This document shows positions 7,528 through 15,637 of a DNA stretch of 32,462 nucleotides, one piece after another. This DNA comes from a virus. Each line of letters opens with the position of its first letter. Positions within the stretch are counted from its first letter, which is position 1. Location of the stretch: positions 1 through 32,462 of IMG/VR virus record IMGVR_UViG_3300021373_000485; one strand, written 5' to 3'. A model generated the notes under the pieces. That model had not been told where the DNA came from, ran no database searches, and saw nothing but the letters and a program-made list of their open reading frames with translations. The position numbers were made by a program, and so were the translations under genes.

Positions 7528-9689
7528 TATAAACTCGTATCAAATGCTACTACGTTGCCACGTACTGTTAGGTTGCCTGAACTATCTAATTCAAATAACC
7601 TAGTTGAACCATAATAAATATTTAGCTCATTAGATGCGCCTACCTCTACTTTCCAGTCAGATGCACCTTTAGATAAAACAAGATCACCGAATACATCTGT
7701 TGTTGTACCTTCTAACTTTACGTTTGTTGTTGCATCTATTCGTATGTCTGTACCAGTTAGTCGTAAATCTGTTTGGGCAGATATAACCTGAGAACTACTG
7801 TTTGGAGTAAAGGTAAGTGTACCTGTTCCAGCAGAGTTAGTCATAGCTGTTGTACCAGCTTTAAGTGATATATTTCCCACACCTGATTGAATTATTGTGG
7901 ATTGTCCACCGCCAGCACTAAACACTTCAAGGTCATTAGCACCATCATCACTTACAGTCATAACAAAACTACCGTCACGTTGAGCAGAAGTGGGATCTAA
8001 AATTTTACTCTTAAAGGATGCGTAGTCAACGGGGTTACCAGCATCGTCTTCAGCAATAAACCTAAACTCACCAATAAGCATATCTGCAGCAGTAGTTGTG
8101 GCTGTATTCTTTATGTTTAACTGAGGTGGTTTGGAAGTACTTGTTGAGCTTGTATGCTGGAAATTAAATATAGGCTTACCTACGTTTGATGTATCTGCAG
8201 ATTTAAACACCATTACTTCATCAGTAGAAAGAGTTAAATCAGAAGAGGAAGCTGCAGTTACGTTGCCTGTAAGCGCACCCTCAAATGTACCTGCTACAAT
8301 AGTACCTGCAGTACCTGAGAACACCTCACTTGTATTAGTTGCATCTGGAATAAAGGTAAACTTACCTACGCTATCGTCAAAACCAAAGAAGCCTACTTTA
8401 GCATCTGTACCGTCATGCCAGTTAAACTCAATACCACGATCTTTATTGTCATCACTCTCTGGGGCTGTATCACCACCTAGAGTAAAGATAGGATCATCAA
8501 CAGTCACAGTAGTACTATTGACTGTAGTAGTTGTGCCTCCTACAGTTAGGTTACCATCAACGGTAACGTTATTGAATTGAACATTTGAGTTTGTTTCAAC
8601 CGCCTGACCAATAGCAATAGTAGGGCTAGAACCTTCAGCAGGAGTATGTGTAACCGTGACACCTGTACCTGCAGTGACATCATTTACATAGTTACCTGTA
8701 GTGTCGGTACCCAGCGCAACAGAGTCTGCAGCTATAGTAGTAGCAATACTAATGTCAGCAGTACCATCCACGCCTGTTACAGTACCTGTGACATCCCCTG
8801 TGAGTGAGATTTCACGTGCATTTGCCCATCCAGTAGCTGAGGTTGCGTTACCATCTACAGCACCTGTAAATGTAGCATCTGAACCATCTGTTCCATTTTC
8901 AAGTACAACGCTACCGTCAGTAGCTTTTATGTCGCCTATAACATCGCCTGTAATATTACCAGATACGCCTGATACAGTAAGACTTCCGTCAATGTCTACA
9001 CTACCACCAATATTAACATCTTTAGCAATGCCTACGCCGCCATCAATAATTACAGCACCTGTTGTATTAGATTCACTTTGTGTAGTATCATTAAAGTTAA
9101 CTACATCTTCCACGTCAAGCGTACCTGATACAAGTGTATTACCTGCAAATGTAGCATCTGCATCAGAGAAGGTAATAGCCGTAGTAGGTGTAGCACCTGA
9201 CTTAATTAATGTCTGACCTGAAGCATTTGATATACCACCAAACGTAGTGCCATCATCCTTTAACGTAATGTCACCGCCATTAGCATCAATAACAATGTTA
9301 CCCTCTACATCAATAGTAAGATCGCCATTAGATACATCAAGCTCGTTATCTGTCAAAGTCATGTATCTGTTGGTGCCAGCTTTAACTGCTGTCTCACCTA
9401 CAAGAGTACCTTGAAAGTAGCCATCCTTAAACTTAACACCCGCTGAAACACCAAGGTCTAGCGTGTTAGTTGTCTTAGGATTGACATTTGTTGCTGATAC
9501 AATGATGTCTTGGCTTGGGCCTACCTTTGTAATAGGTGCACCTTCACCTGCTGTACCATCGTGTTTGTGTCCTGATGATGCGTTAAAGGCAGCTTCGACA
9601 GCGTTGTACTCTGCATCGAAGTCATCTGCATCAATAACGTTACCGTTAGCAATGTTGTTTGCTGTATCTTGACGTGTATAACCTGCCAT
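7527..9689 (-). CDS. Tail fibre protein (720 aa)
   Basis: Opens with MAGYTRQDTANNIANGN and continues DADDFDAEYNAVEAAF...GHKHDG, an N-terminal attachment segment I recognise from marine podovirus-type fibres. The remainder is beta-rich, poor in Cys, with repeating Gly-Asn-Val/Thr turns (GNITGDVIGDI, VDGNLTVGG, GALTGNVTAA) typical of a trimeric fibre shaft, and a C-terminal region with NVKLEGTTTDVFGDLVL and a terminal strand-rich segment. There is no recognisable intramolecular chaperone (peptidase S74) at the C-terminus. It starts 1 base after the stop of the nozzle-like gene, consistent with attachment to the tail, and is followed by the glycine-rich adhesin that could cap it. Confidence 0.8.
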   Translation of the reverse strand: MAGYTRQDTANNIANGNVIDADDFDAEYNAVEAAFNASSGHKHDGTAGEGAPITKVGPSQDIIVSATNVNPKTTNTLDLGVSAGVKFKDGYFQGTLVGETAVKAGTNRYMTLTDNELDVSNGDLTIDVEGNIVIDANGGDITLKDDGTTFGGISNASGQTLIKSGATPTTAITFSDADATFAGNTLVSGTLDVEDVVNFNDTTQSESNTTGAVIIDGGVGIAKDVNIGGSVDIDGSLTVSGVSGNITGDVIGDIKATDGSVVLENGTDGSDATFTGAVDGNATSATGWANAREISLTGDVTGTVTGVDGTADISIATTIAADSVALGTDTTGNYVNDVTAGTGVTVTHTPAEGSSPTIAIGQAVETNSNVQFNNVTVDGNLTVGGTTTTVNSTTVTVDDPIFTLGGDTAPESDDNKDRGIEFNWHDGTDAKVGFFGFDDSVGKFTFIPDATNTSEVFSGTAGTIVAGTFEGALTGNVTAASSSDLTLSTDEVMVFKSADTSNVGKPIFNFQHTSSTSTSKPPQLNIKNTATTTAADMLIGEFRFIAEDDAGNPVDYASFKSKILDPTSAQRDGSFVMTVSDDGANDLEVFSAGGGQSTIIQSGVGNISLKAGTTAMTNSAGTGTLTFTPNSSSQVISAQTDLRLTGTDIRIDATTNVKLEGTTTDVFGDLVLSKGASDWKVEVGASNELNIYYGSTRLFELDSSGNLTVRGNVVAFDTSL

Positions 9690-9690
9690 A

Positions 9691-11238
9691 TTACTGCCTA
9701 TCGTTTTGTCTAAATTCTAATAACGCTGTGTCGAGCGTAAAGGTTGGGTTTGTTGAATTGTCCTCAATTCGTATTGCTACTGTTTTACCAGAGCCTATAA
9801 CATTAGAGTCATATACTGTGTCTAATTCGCCACCATATGTAGCTGTACCAAAAGTAGAGTTAGATGCACCAAACTGGAAAACGGTATTACCTGTACTAGT
9901 GATGTTAAATGTAGCAGGTTGTACTTTCTTTGTGTTAGTAGATGATGCGAAGTCGTACTTCAGGTTAACATCTAAGTTCATACTGCCTGTAGGTTCAGCA
10001 TACAAAGTCATCTTGTAGAATGTCTTACGTACCTGTGGATCAGAGATAGGCATAAAAGGTGATTCATAGATAGCTTCAATGATATCTGAATCAAAAGTAT
10101 TACCTGTGTTTAAGATATAGATGTAGCCATCCTCATTAGCAAACGCTACAGTCTCTTGATCATTAGCATATCTACTATCAGCTACATATGCTTTGATGCC
10201 CTTAGTCGTAGCCCACGATAAACCTGAAGCACCCTGAGAGATAAACTTTGTAGCAAGCAAACCTTTAGATGTGTCACTACGCTCAGATGAAACATAGGCA
10301 AAGATACGATACTGTGCGCTCTCTCTGAATATGACAGAAGAAAAGATTGATGCAGTGTTAAGAAATGCCACAACATCTTTTTGTATCTTATCTGATGCAA
10401 CATCTAGAGCAAAGTCACCAATACGATCAGTAGCACTTAGTAGGCGTAGACCATCAGGTGCTAGGTAGATAATATCACCGCCGACTTCCTGAATAGTGTC
10501 ACCATTAATACAACCAATACGATCCGTAATAGGTGACATCTGGAAGTCAGCAGAGGTATTACCAGTTAAACGTTTAATACTGTTCGTAGTAAATACAATA
10601 AGTTGATCACGGAAGACTGCTAATCCTGTGACATCACTACCTACGTTAATACTACCTGCGCCGTTAGCAACATCGAAGTCATCTACTGTAAAAGGTGCAG
10701 TAAAGAATATATTGTTACCTTTACTGTAGAACGCTGTGTTCTTAAATATAGCTACATGTTCTGCACCGCTTACATCTGCGCTATCTGTAGCGTCTAATAA
10801 GTCAATAACATTACCCGAAGTGTTATATATTACAGGAAAGTTAGTACCATCTACAAAAACTACTTTGTCATCGCCATCTAAATTAAACTCTACATGTCGT
10901 ACTTTACCACCGTTAGTACCAACGGTATTGCCCATACTAATCCAGTTAGTTCCTGTACCGTAGTAGTATTCTGTTTCGTTACTAGCATTCTTACGCGCTA
11001 CAATAATACGACCTGAAGAGATAACTTTAAGAGCTAGTATAGGCCCACTACCTGTAACCTCAGTAGTGCTAAACTTTTCATACCCTTTGATCTTAGAGTA
11101 GCCACCTTCTTTGTTTGGCTCAAAGTTCTGTAGAATAGTAGCAGAACCCACAGCATTAGTACCGTGCTGCAAGGCTGATAAGTTAGAGATCAAACCACCT
11201 CTAAACTCAATAGGAAAGGTAGACCATTGTGTAGCCAT
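9691..11238 (-). CDS. Tail nozzle / head-tail stabilization-like protein (515 aa)
   Basis: The first 55 residues include FRGGLISNLSALQHGTNA and then ILQNFEPNKEGGYSKIKGY (36-53), the N-x-x-P-x-x-x-GG-x-x-K-x-x-G signature seen at the start of podovirus nozzle and P22 gp10-like stabilization proteins. The rest is almost all beta strands, with repeated I/V-x-x-ALKV, DKVVFVDGTNFPVIY and DIIYLAPDGLRLL segments that fit a propeller-like repeat. Its ATG overlaps the stop of the adaptor gene, the usual adaptor-nozzle pair. Function: extends the tail channel below the adaptor. Family placement rests on the motif, length and order of genes. Confidence 0.75.
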   Translation of the reverse strand: MATQWSTFPIEFRGGLISNLSALQHGTNAVGSATILQNFEPNKEGGYSKIKGYEKFSTTEVTGSGPILALKVISSGRIIVARKNASNETEYYYGTGTNWISMGNTVGTNGGKVRHVEFNLDGDDKVVFVDGTNFPVIYNTSGNVIDLLDATDSADVSGAEHVAIFKNTAFYSKGNNIFFTAPFTVDDFDVANGAGSINVGSDVTGLAVFRDQLIVFTTNSIKRLTGNTSADFQMSPITDRIGCINGDTIQEVGGDIIYLAPDGLRLLSATDRIGDFALDVASDKIQKDVVAFLNTASIFSSVIFRESAQYRIFAYVSSERSDTSKGLLATKFISQGASGLSWATTKGIKAYVADSRYANDQETVAFANEDGYIYILNTGNTFDSDIIEAIYESPFMPISDPQVRKTFYKMTLYAEPTGSMNLDVNLKYDFASSTNTKKVQPATFNITSTGNTVFQFGASNSTFGTATYGGELDTVYDSNVIGSGKTVAIRIEDNSTNPTFTLDTALLEFRQNDRQ

Positions 11239-11927
11239 TAGTAGTAAACTCTTGTATCACCTAAATAGTCGGTACGGTTAATATGGATACTGCGTAGGTA
11301 TTTAATACCTTGCTCAAACTTATTTAAAGCTAATTGTGCCGCTTGCATATCGCCACGGAATTGATAAACATAATACATAGCACCATCTACAATAACATAC
11401 TTATATTGCTCAGGCAGGTTAGGTACATCTGTAGCATTCTCTAAGTCGAAACCTACATTGTAATACTCATACACAATCTCATAGGCTGCGTCTGGGCTAG
11501 GGTATAACATAAATTCACGGCTAGGTGCACGTGCTACATGAGTAGGTGTGCTTCTGTTACTGGTATTAGTGTCATACTCTAAGTCAGCATACTTATTAAG
11601 ATACTCTTCATAGGATATAACTTTTAGCTTACGTGTAGATACGTTAAGAGAATTGTCACGCTTAATTCTAAACGTGTTCATATTAACTGTCTTAGCGTCA
11701 TACGGAAAGCCGTATCTTACTACGCCAGGTACAAGGGCTTCAATCTCTTCTACGTGATTCCAAGGCCACTCATACTCTTCTTGCTGGATGTGACGTAGAG
11801 AAGCGTTTACTGCATCCTTAGCAAAGCTGTAGTAGCCTGTAGTAGAAGCGAAGTTTGCTGTAGTTAATTCTACTTCGTTTAGTCTACGGTTAACATCATT
11901 AACTAAACCTAAATAATCATACGCCAT
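11238..11927 (-). CDS. Head-tail adaptor (tail tubular A-like, 229 aa)
   Basis: Starts MAYDYLGLVNDVNRRLNEVE, followed by a helical region (AVNASLRHIQQEEYEWPWNH) and a beta section rich in Tyr (YPSPDAAYEIVYEYYNVGF), then a helix with a Met/Gln-rich segment. This helix-beta-helix layout, the short VNDVNRRLNE opening and a length near 200-230 residues match podovirus adaptor proteins that dock onto the portal (T7 gp11 / P22 gp4 functional class). It directly precedes the nozzle-like gene and follows the 109-aa gene by 3 bases. No membrane segment or catalytic motif is seen. Confidence 0.75.
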   Translation of the reverse strand: MAYDYLGLVNDVNRRLNEVELTTANFASTTGYYSFAKDAVNASLRHIQQEEYEWPWNHVEEIEALVPGVVRYGFPYDAKTVNMNTFRIKRDNSLNVSTRKLKVISYEEYLNKYADLEYDTNTSNRSTPTHVARAPSREFMLYPSPDAAYEIVYEYYNVGFDLENATDVPNLPEQYKYVIVDGAMYYVYQFRGDMQAAQLALNKFEQGIKYLRSIHINRTDYLGDTRVYY

Positions 11928-11930
11928 CTT

Positions 11931-12260
11931 TTACTTTTCCTTAACACGCAAATAAATAGAACGCTCAAAGTATCCATTATCTGATGTATTTATTCTGCAT
12001 ACGATTCTGTAGCGTACATTATTTGTACCTAGTGATAGTCTAATAGTAGCAACAGTGTTTGCTGTGTTAGTAGTGCTAGTAACATATTGCAACCCGTTGA
12101 CTACATCAGAGTCAGATAATGCACTACCTTTGTTTCCATCTGCATCATAGATATACCAGTCAACAGAAGATATAGTGTCATCGCCTAGAAAGCGTGACCA
12201 ATCAACACTGTAGTCTACGTTCTGTTCATCTGGATCTTTGTTGGGCCACTTATAAGACAT
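11931..12260 (-). CDS. Ig-like small virion protein (109 aa)
   Basis: Begins MSYKWPNKDPDEQNVDYSVD with SRFLGDDTISSVDWYIYD, followed by alternating beta strands and a C-terminal ERSIYLRVKEK strand. KDPDE-x-x-DYxVDWS openings occur in small phage structural proteins of this kind as far as I recall; the all-beta pattern suggests an Ig-like or jelly-roll fold. It lies between the repeat protein and the adaptor, so it probably belongs to the neck or tail. Function unknown. Confidence 0.65.
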   Translation of the reverse strand: MSYKWPNKDPDEQNVDYSVDWSRFLGDDTISSVDWYIYDADGNKGSALSDSDVVNGLQYVTSTTNTANTVATIRLSLGTNNVRYRIVCRINTSDNGYFERSIYLRVKEK

Positions 12261-12269
12261 GTCTAGTCC

Positions 12270-13019
12270 TTATGCTGCAATATACACAGTTCTGTTTTGT
12301 GTATCTTTTTCTATATAAACTGTTCTGTTCTCTTCAACAATATGCACAGTGTAATTTTGAGGGTAGGCATCTATATAAACTACTCTGCTTTCTTCAGTTA
12401 CATGTACAGTATCACTACCACCATACGAAACCAGATAAACAATTCTACCTCTGTCATAACTATCAGCGAACGGACCAAAATCAAACCTAACAGCGGTAGG
12501 ATTATCTAAGTTAGTAGCTGTAGTTAGCAACACTGAAGGTGAGGTTACAAAAGCTAACCCAGTTACTTCTTCGAGTGCGTTGCTACTTAAAGTAGCTGTG
12601 ATTGCGCTGGGTTCTATATTAGCAGCACCTCTAACGCTATCAAAGTCTGAAGCTGCTAACGTTGCTGAAACTGAACCACCAATACTTGTATTAGCTTCAG
12701 CATCAAAGTCTATGTCTAATTCAAATAAAGCTGTAACAGCGTCTGGTGTAATATTTGCTGTAAGCAGTATATCATCAAAATCGCTAATACTAAAAGTAGA
12801 TGCTATACTACCTGTAGTTATACTTGCTTGTGCGTCAAAGTCAAGTGATGATATTGAAAACGAAGAAGATACATCTGTAGTAGTTACATTTGCTTTAGCA
12901 TCAACACCAAATACAGATAAGATAAAAGCTGCCGTAGCTGCTGGCATATCTATAAAAGGTGCCAGTGTAGTAGCCGATTGACTAAACGTTGTCTGAGAAA
13001 AGGTGCTAAAGCCTAACAT
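12270..13019 (-). CDS. Repeat-containing virion protein (249 aa)
   Basis: No family recognised. N-terminal 30 residues are Phe/Ser/Thr-rich (MLGFSTFSQTTFSQSATT). Residues about 41-146 hold four to five loose repeats of 22-24 residues built on (A)N(I/V)T..., S(F/A)(S/T)(I/L) and DFD motifs. Residues 191-249 form six exact 10-residue units with a V-(Y/H)-(I/V/L) core: GRIVYLVSYG, GSDTVHVTEE, SRVVYIDAYP, QNYTVHIVEE, NRTVYIEKDT and QNRTVYIAA. No Cys and no membrane span. It is placed between the tail-assembly-chaperone-like gene and the Ig-like/adaptor genes, so a tail or neck structural role is likely but unproven. Confidence 0.65.
   Translation of the reverse strand: MLGFSTFSQTTFSQSATTLAPFIDMPAATAAFILSVFGVDAKANVTTTDVSSSFSISSLDFDAQASITTGSIASTFSISDFDDILLTANITPDAVTALFELDIDFDAEANTSIGGSVSATLAASDFDSVRGAANIEPSAITATLSSNALEEVTGLAFVTSPSVLLTTATNLDNPTAVRFDFGPFADSYDRGRIVYLVSYGGSDTVHVTEESRVVYIDAYPQNYTVHIVEENRTVYIEKDTQNRTVYIAA
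12273..12449 (-). repeat. Six 10-residue beta repeats at the C-terminus of the 249-aa protein
   Basis: Residues 191-249 fall into a perfect 10-residue register. VYL/VYI units alternate with VHV/VHI units for the first four copies, then two VYI copies close the protein. The matching 30-base units are partly visible in the DNA but have diverged. The alternation suggests paired strands of a beta hairpin stack or beta solenoid. Confidence 0.75.
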
Positions 13020-13023
13020 CTAA

Positions 13024-13452
13024 TTACTCTGGTTTGATGGGCCAAGTTATGTTGTACAGTTCTTGTGTTTGTGGTAACTCCCTAAGAGCTTGCCTATAAT
13101 CCTTTAGCGCTTGCGTAACAGCACCACTTGATTCTAGCTGTTTTATAACATCAATATCAGAAGATTGAAGCAACTCATCTCTTTCTCTTCTTACGCCATT
13201 CCACACAACATCGTCGTACTTTACTATTTCATCTTCTGTTTTATCTAAAAGCTGCCAAGAAACAGTCTCACTATCCCAAAGAACCTTTTGGGTACGCTCT
13301 TCGTAAGTTTGTGTAAAAGGCTCCACATAAACATACCCTGCATCAGCTATTTCAGCATCTGTAAAGCTTGATTTATCTGTTCTAGTCATACCATTAGAAA
13401 GCCTTATTCTTTCAGGTAACGGTGCTGGTGTGCTGCCTTGATGTGAGTACAT
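13024..13452 (-). CDS. Phage tail assembly chaperone-like protein (142 aa)
   Basis: The C-terminal half matches the pattern of the tail-fibre assembly chaperone family (Phage_tail_APC / gp31-like): W84 followed by VRRERDELLQSSD (87-99), then a linker and DYRQALRELP (118-127) and a terminal WPIKPE. The N-terminal half has the SNG...T...D(A/S)...AGYV(Y/F) pattern common in fibre-assembly proteins. The conserved Trp often found after the SD motif is not evident. It lies directly after the 343-aa adhesin, as expected for a helper of fibre folding or attachment; in myo/siphophages related proteins assist tail assembly. Confidence 0.7.
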   Translation of the reverse strand: MYSHQGSTPAPLPERIRLSNGMTRTDKSSFTDAEIADAGYVYVEPFTQTYEERTQKVLWDSETVSWQLLDKTEDEIVKYDDVVWNGVRRERDELLQSSDIDVIKQLESSGAVTQALKDYRQALRELPQTQELYNITWPIKPE

Positions 13453-13463
13453 GATCCCTCTCT

Positions 13464-14495
13464 TTATACTATAAGCTCTGGGCTAAATAGCCAAAAGTAT
13501 GTTGGGTTGGTTGTGTTAGGGCTACTAGCCTCTGTGTAAAGATAATATCCAGAGCCATTGTAGCCTGATGATGGCCCTGTGCCAGTGCTTGGTGTTGCCC
13601 CCTGGTTTCTGTTCCAGCGGCTTCTGACCGCAGTAGTTGATGTAGGCACCTGAGAGGAGTTAAGAAAAGCAGTACTTATGCTAGTAGTGTGTGCTGTTGT
13701 TGTCAGCCAACCAGTAGCATTAGCGTCAAAGTTATAAGTTGTGCCAGTAATATTCACCTGATCTATTGCATAATCTCCCGTGAAGCCTGTGTTGCCTTTA
13801 TTGTGAAGCCATGCAACTCTATATCTTGTCCCAACCGCCATGTTGGGATATCCCGACCCTGACCTTGAAACCCAAAGATTACTACTATTACCTGACGCTG
13901 TATAAACAGAAGTGGTGAAGGCGATTGATGACCCTGTGGAGTTCATCTGGCAAAAGAATACTGTTATTGCACCTATGTCATTTCCATTACGTTGCTCCTG
14001 AAAGGATAAAGAAAGCGTTGGCGGTGCGGTAGAAGTATCAGTAATTGTAACATTGCTACTTGTTGCTAAAAGCGTTGTGGCTGGGGTTGGGCCTCTAACC
14101 TCAACCTTAAAAGTTTCTGTGTCAGGTGTTTCATCAGTCGCGTCTGCAACAACAGATAAAGTTGTGTTTCCTGTGGCTGAGGCTTCATTTCCTGAAACAG
14201 TCACAGTGCCGCTATAAGGGTTCATGTCAGAACTAGAGAAGTTAGAAACATTAACTGCCTCTACGCTAAACTGTGTTCCGCTTGCATAACCTGTTGTATT
14301 AAGCGTAACAACAAGGTCTTTGTTTGTAGTTTCGTTTAAAGATGTTGTGCTTAAACTGACCTCAACGGTTGGGGAGTATACCCATTCGCCTAATAGCTTA
14401 TAATTATACTGGTCAAAGCTATCGTGAACACCGCCTGCCGACGAAATATTAACGGTCTGATAAGGGCCAATTATTCTTCCGTTAGTCTTTGTCAT
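13464..14495 (-). CDS. Tail adhesin with Calx-beta-like and permuted MAM-like domains (343 aa)
   Basis: Domain order: a short N-terminal module (1-40, MTKTNGRIIGPYQTVNISS...LLGEWV) probably for docking; a beta domain at about 42-155 resembling Calx-beta (VSLSTTSLNE ... DETPDTETFKVEV); then a MAM-like domain in two halves. Residues 160-251 look like the C-terminal half of a MAM fold (NGNDIGAITVFF, NLWVSRSG, TGDYAIDQVNITG). Residues 254-343 look like its N-terminal half (YNFDANATGW, RWNRNQGATPSTGTGPSSG, GSGYYLYTEAS, LFSPELIV). Known: MAM domains are adhesion modules and occur in phage and bacterial surface proteins. Inference: a receptor-binding or decoration protein of the tail. Its ATG directly abuts the stop of the 257-aa gene. 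Confidence 0.7.
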   Translation of the reverse strand: MTKTNGRIIGPYQTVNISSAGGVHDSFDQYNYKLLGEWVYSPTVEVSLSTTSLNETTNKDLVVTLNTTGYASGTQFSVEAVNVSNFSSSDMNPYSGTVTVSGNEASATGNTTLSVVADATDETPDTETFKVEVRGPTPATTLLATSSNVTITDTSTAPPTLSLSFQEQRNGNDIGAITVFFCQMNSTGSSIAFTTSVYTASGNSSNLWVSRSGSGYPNMAVGTRYRVAWLHNKGNTGFTGDYAIDQVNITGTTYNFDANATGWLTTTAHTTSISTAFLNSSQVPTSTTAVRSRWNRNQGATPSTGTGPSSGYNGSGYYLYTEASSPNTTNPTYFWLFSPELIV

Positions 14496-15269
14496 TTAGC
14501 TTTCCCTTGAGATAGCCAAAAACGACGTTTGGCCGTTTGGTGTGTAGGTAGGTTGAGGCACTGTTACTGTGCCGCCAGAAAGTTGATCTTGGTAAGCCAA
14601 TAAGACATATTCACTTGAACCTGCGTCGAAAGAGTGGGCCACTGTATAGCCTGGTACACTGCTAGTTGTTGGTACGGTAGAGTTTTGCGCTATTGCTCCG
14701 TACAACACAAACCCACCAGGCGATGATGATACACTACCCGCCGAACCCCAGCCCGTACCCGATACGCCATAGGAATCAACATTTGATAAAGCTGTTGGGC
14801 CTGTCGTAAAAGCAAAAACGCCCGTATGAACCTGCGTAAGATTAAAGGTAATCGTGTATGAAGCTGAAGTGCCTAAAGAACCATTGTCCACGTATCTAAA
14901 AAACGCAACGCTACTTGAATTGGTAGTAGTGCTTTGAGCTGTTTGGGCAAGTAAAGAAAAAGAATTGCCCCCTAAAGATACTGTAGCAACTGGTGATGTA
15001 CTTGAGGCTGTACCCGTTTTCATAGTTGCTACGGCAATATATATTTCCCTATCTGAATACGCAGTACCTAAACCTATAGTCGATGTGACTGAGGTACTGC
15101 TGTGGCTGGCATGTGCGACACTGCCCTGATAACCATACACCTCAACGGCAGGTGATGTTTTTAAATAAAGCCTTTGAGATGTAGTATCAGCAACGCCACT
15201 TGATATAGAATTTTCGTTCTTTGCAGAAACGCCAATAATACCAAGATTTCTCTGTATCTTCGCTGTCAT
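14496..15269 (-). CDS. Beta-rich tail adhesin candidate (257 aa)
   Basis: No named family recognised. The sequence is Ser/Thr/Gly-rich with alternating hydrophobic strands (REIYIAVATM, FSLLAQTAQ, YTITFNLTQVHTGVFAF, GGFVLYGAIAQ) and almost no charged residues, like phage adhesin or fibre-tip domains. The N-terminal ~35 residues (MTAKIQRNLGIIGVSAKNEN) differ in composition and may be a docking segment. It sits between the 120-aa beta-sandwich gene (2 bases) and the MAM-like adhesin gene (0 bases) in a cassette of fibre genes. Base composition is less AT-biased than in the long fibres, which may reflect exchange of receptor-binding genes; this is an impression, not a measurement. Confidence 0.65.
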   Translation of the reverse strand: MTAKIQRNLGIIGVSAKNENSISSGVADTTSQRLYLKTSPAVEVYGYQGSVAHASHSSTSVTSTIGLGTAYSDREIYIAVATMKTGTASSTSPVATVSLGGNSFSLLAQTAQSTTTNSSSVAFFRYVDNGSLGTSASYTITFNLTQVHTGVFAFTTGPTALSNVDSYGVSGTGWGSAGSVSSSPGGFVLYGAIAQNSTVPTTSSVPGYTVAHSFDAGSSEYVLLAYQDQLSGGTVTVPQPTYTPNGQTSFLAISRES

Positions 15270-15271
15270 GT

Positions 15272-15634
15272 CTATGCGTCATCAAGTTCTTCGTAAGAAA
15301 TTATAATTTGTAGTGAGCTGTTAGCGCTTGCGTGTGCGTTAATTTTAGTACCTTCTTCTAAAAAAATTGGGTTATCCTTGCCCAAAAGAACTATTGTGCT
15401 GTCCTCAGGAACAACTATAGTTCTAGCTATTGCAAAAGAAGAACCACCGCTGGTTTCGTAGTTGACATTAACATCAACGTTACCTGAGCTTATATTTCCA
15501 ACCATTATTGTGTTAACTTTTAACAGCTTATCGGTAGCACAAGTCAGGTATGCAGTACCAAATGTTGTATTGAGAGTGGCTGCTGTTGTCTTTCCATATA
15601 TGCTTGTAGCATTTAATATGTTTGGATTTGCCAT
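15272..15634 (-). CDS. Small beta-sandwich virion protein (120 aa)
   Basis: Pattern of alternating strands: LKVNTIMVGNISSGNVDVNV, then IARTIVVPEDSTIVLLGKD, then PIFLEEGTKINAHASANSS and a terminal LQIIISYEEL strand. This spacing parallels that of the 138-aa protein encoded at 30752-31168 (ITYLHIHNTTGNTNITIEWF ... DLVLQQGDKLQITPDTAAH ... DTILTVTE), so the two may be distant paralogues. It follows the 1335-aa fibre gene by 3 bases. Role likely structural (fibre accessory or decoration); no enzyme motif. Confidence 0.65.
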   Translation of the reverse strand: MANPNILNATSIYGKTTAATLNTTFGTAYLTCATDKLLKVNTIMVGNISSGNVDVNVNYETSGGSSFAIARTIVVPEDSTIVLLGKDNPIFLEEGTKINAHASANSSLQIIISYEELDDA

Positions 15635-15637
15635 GTC

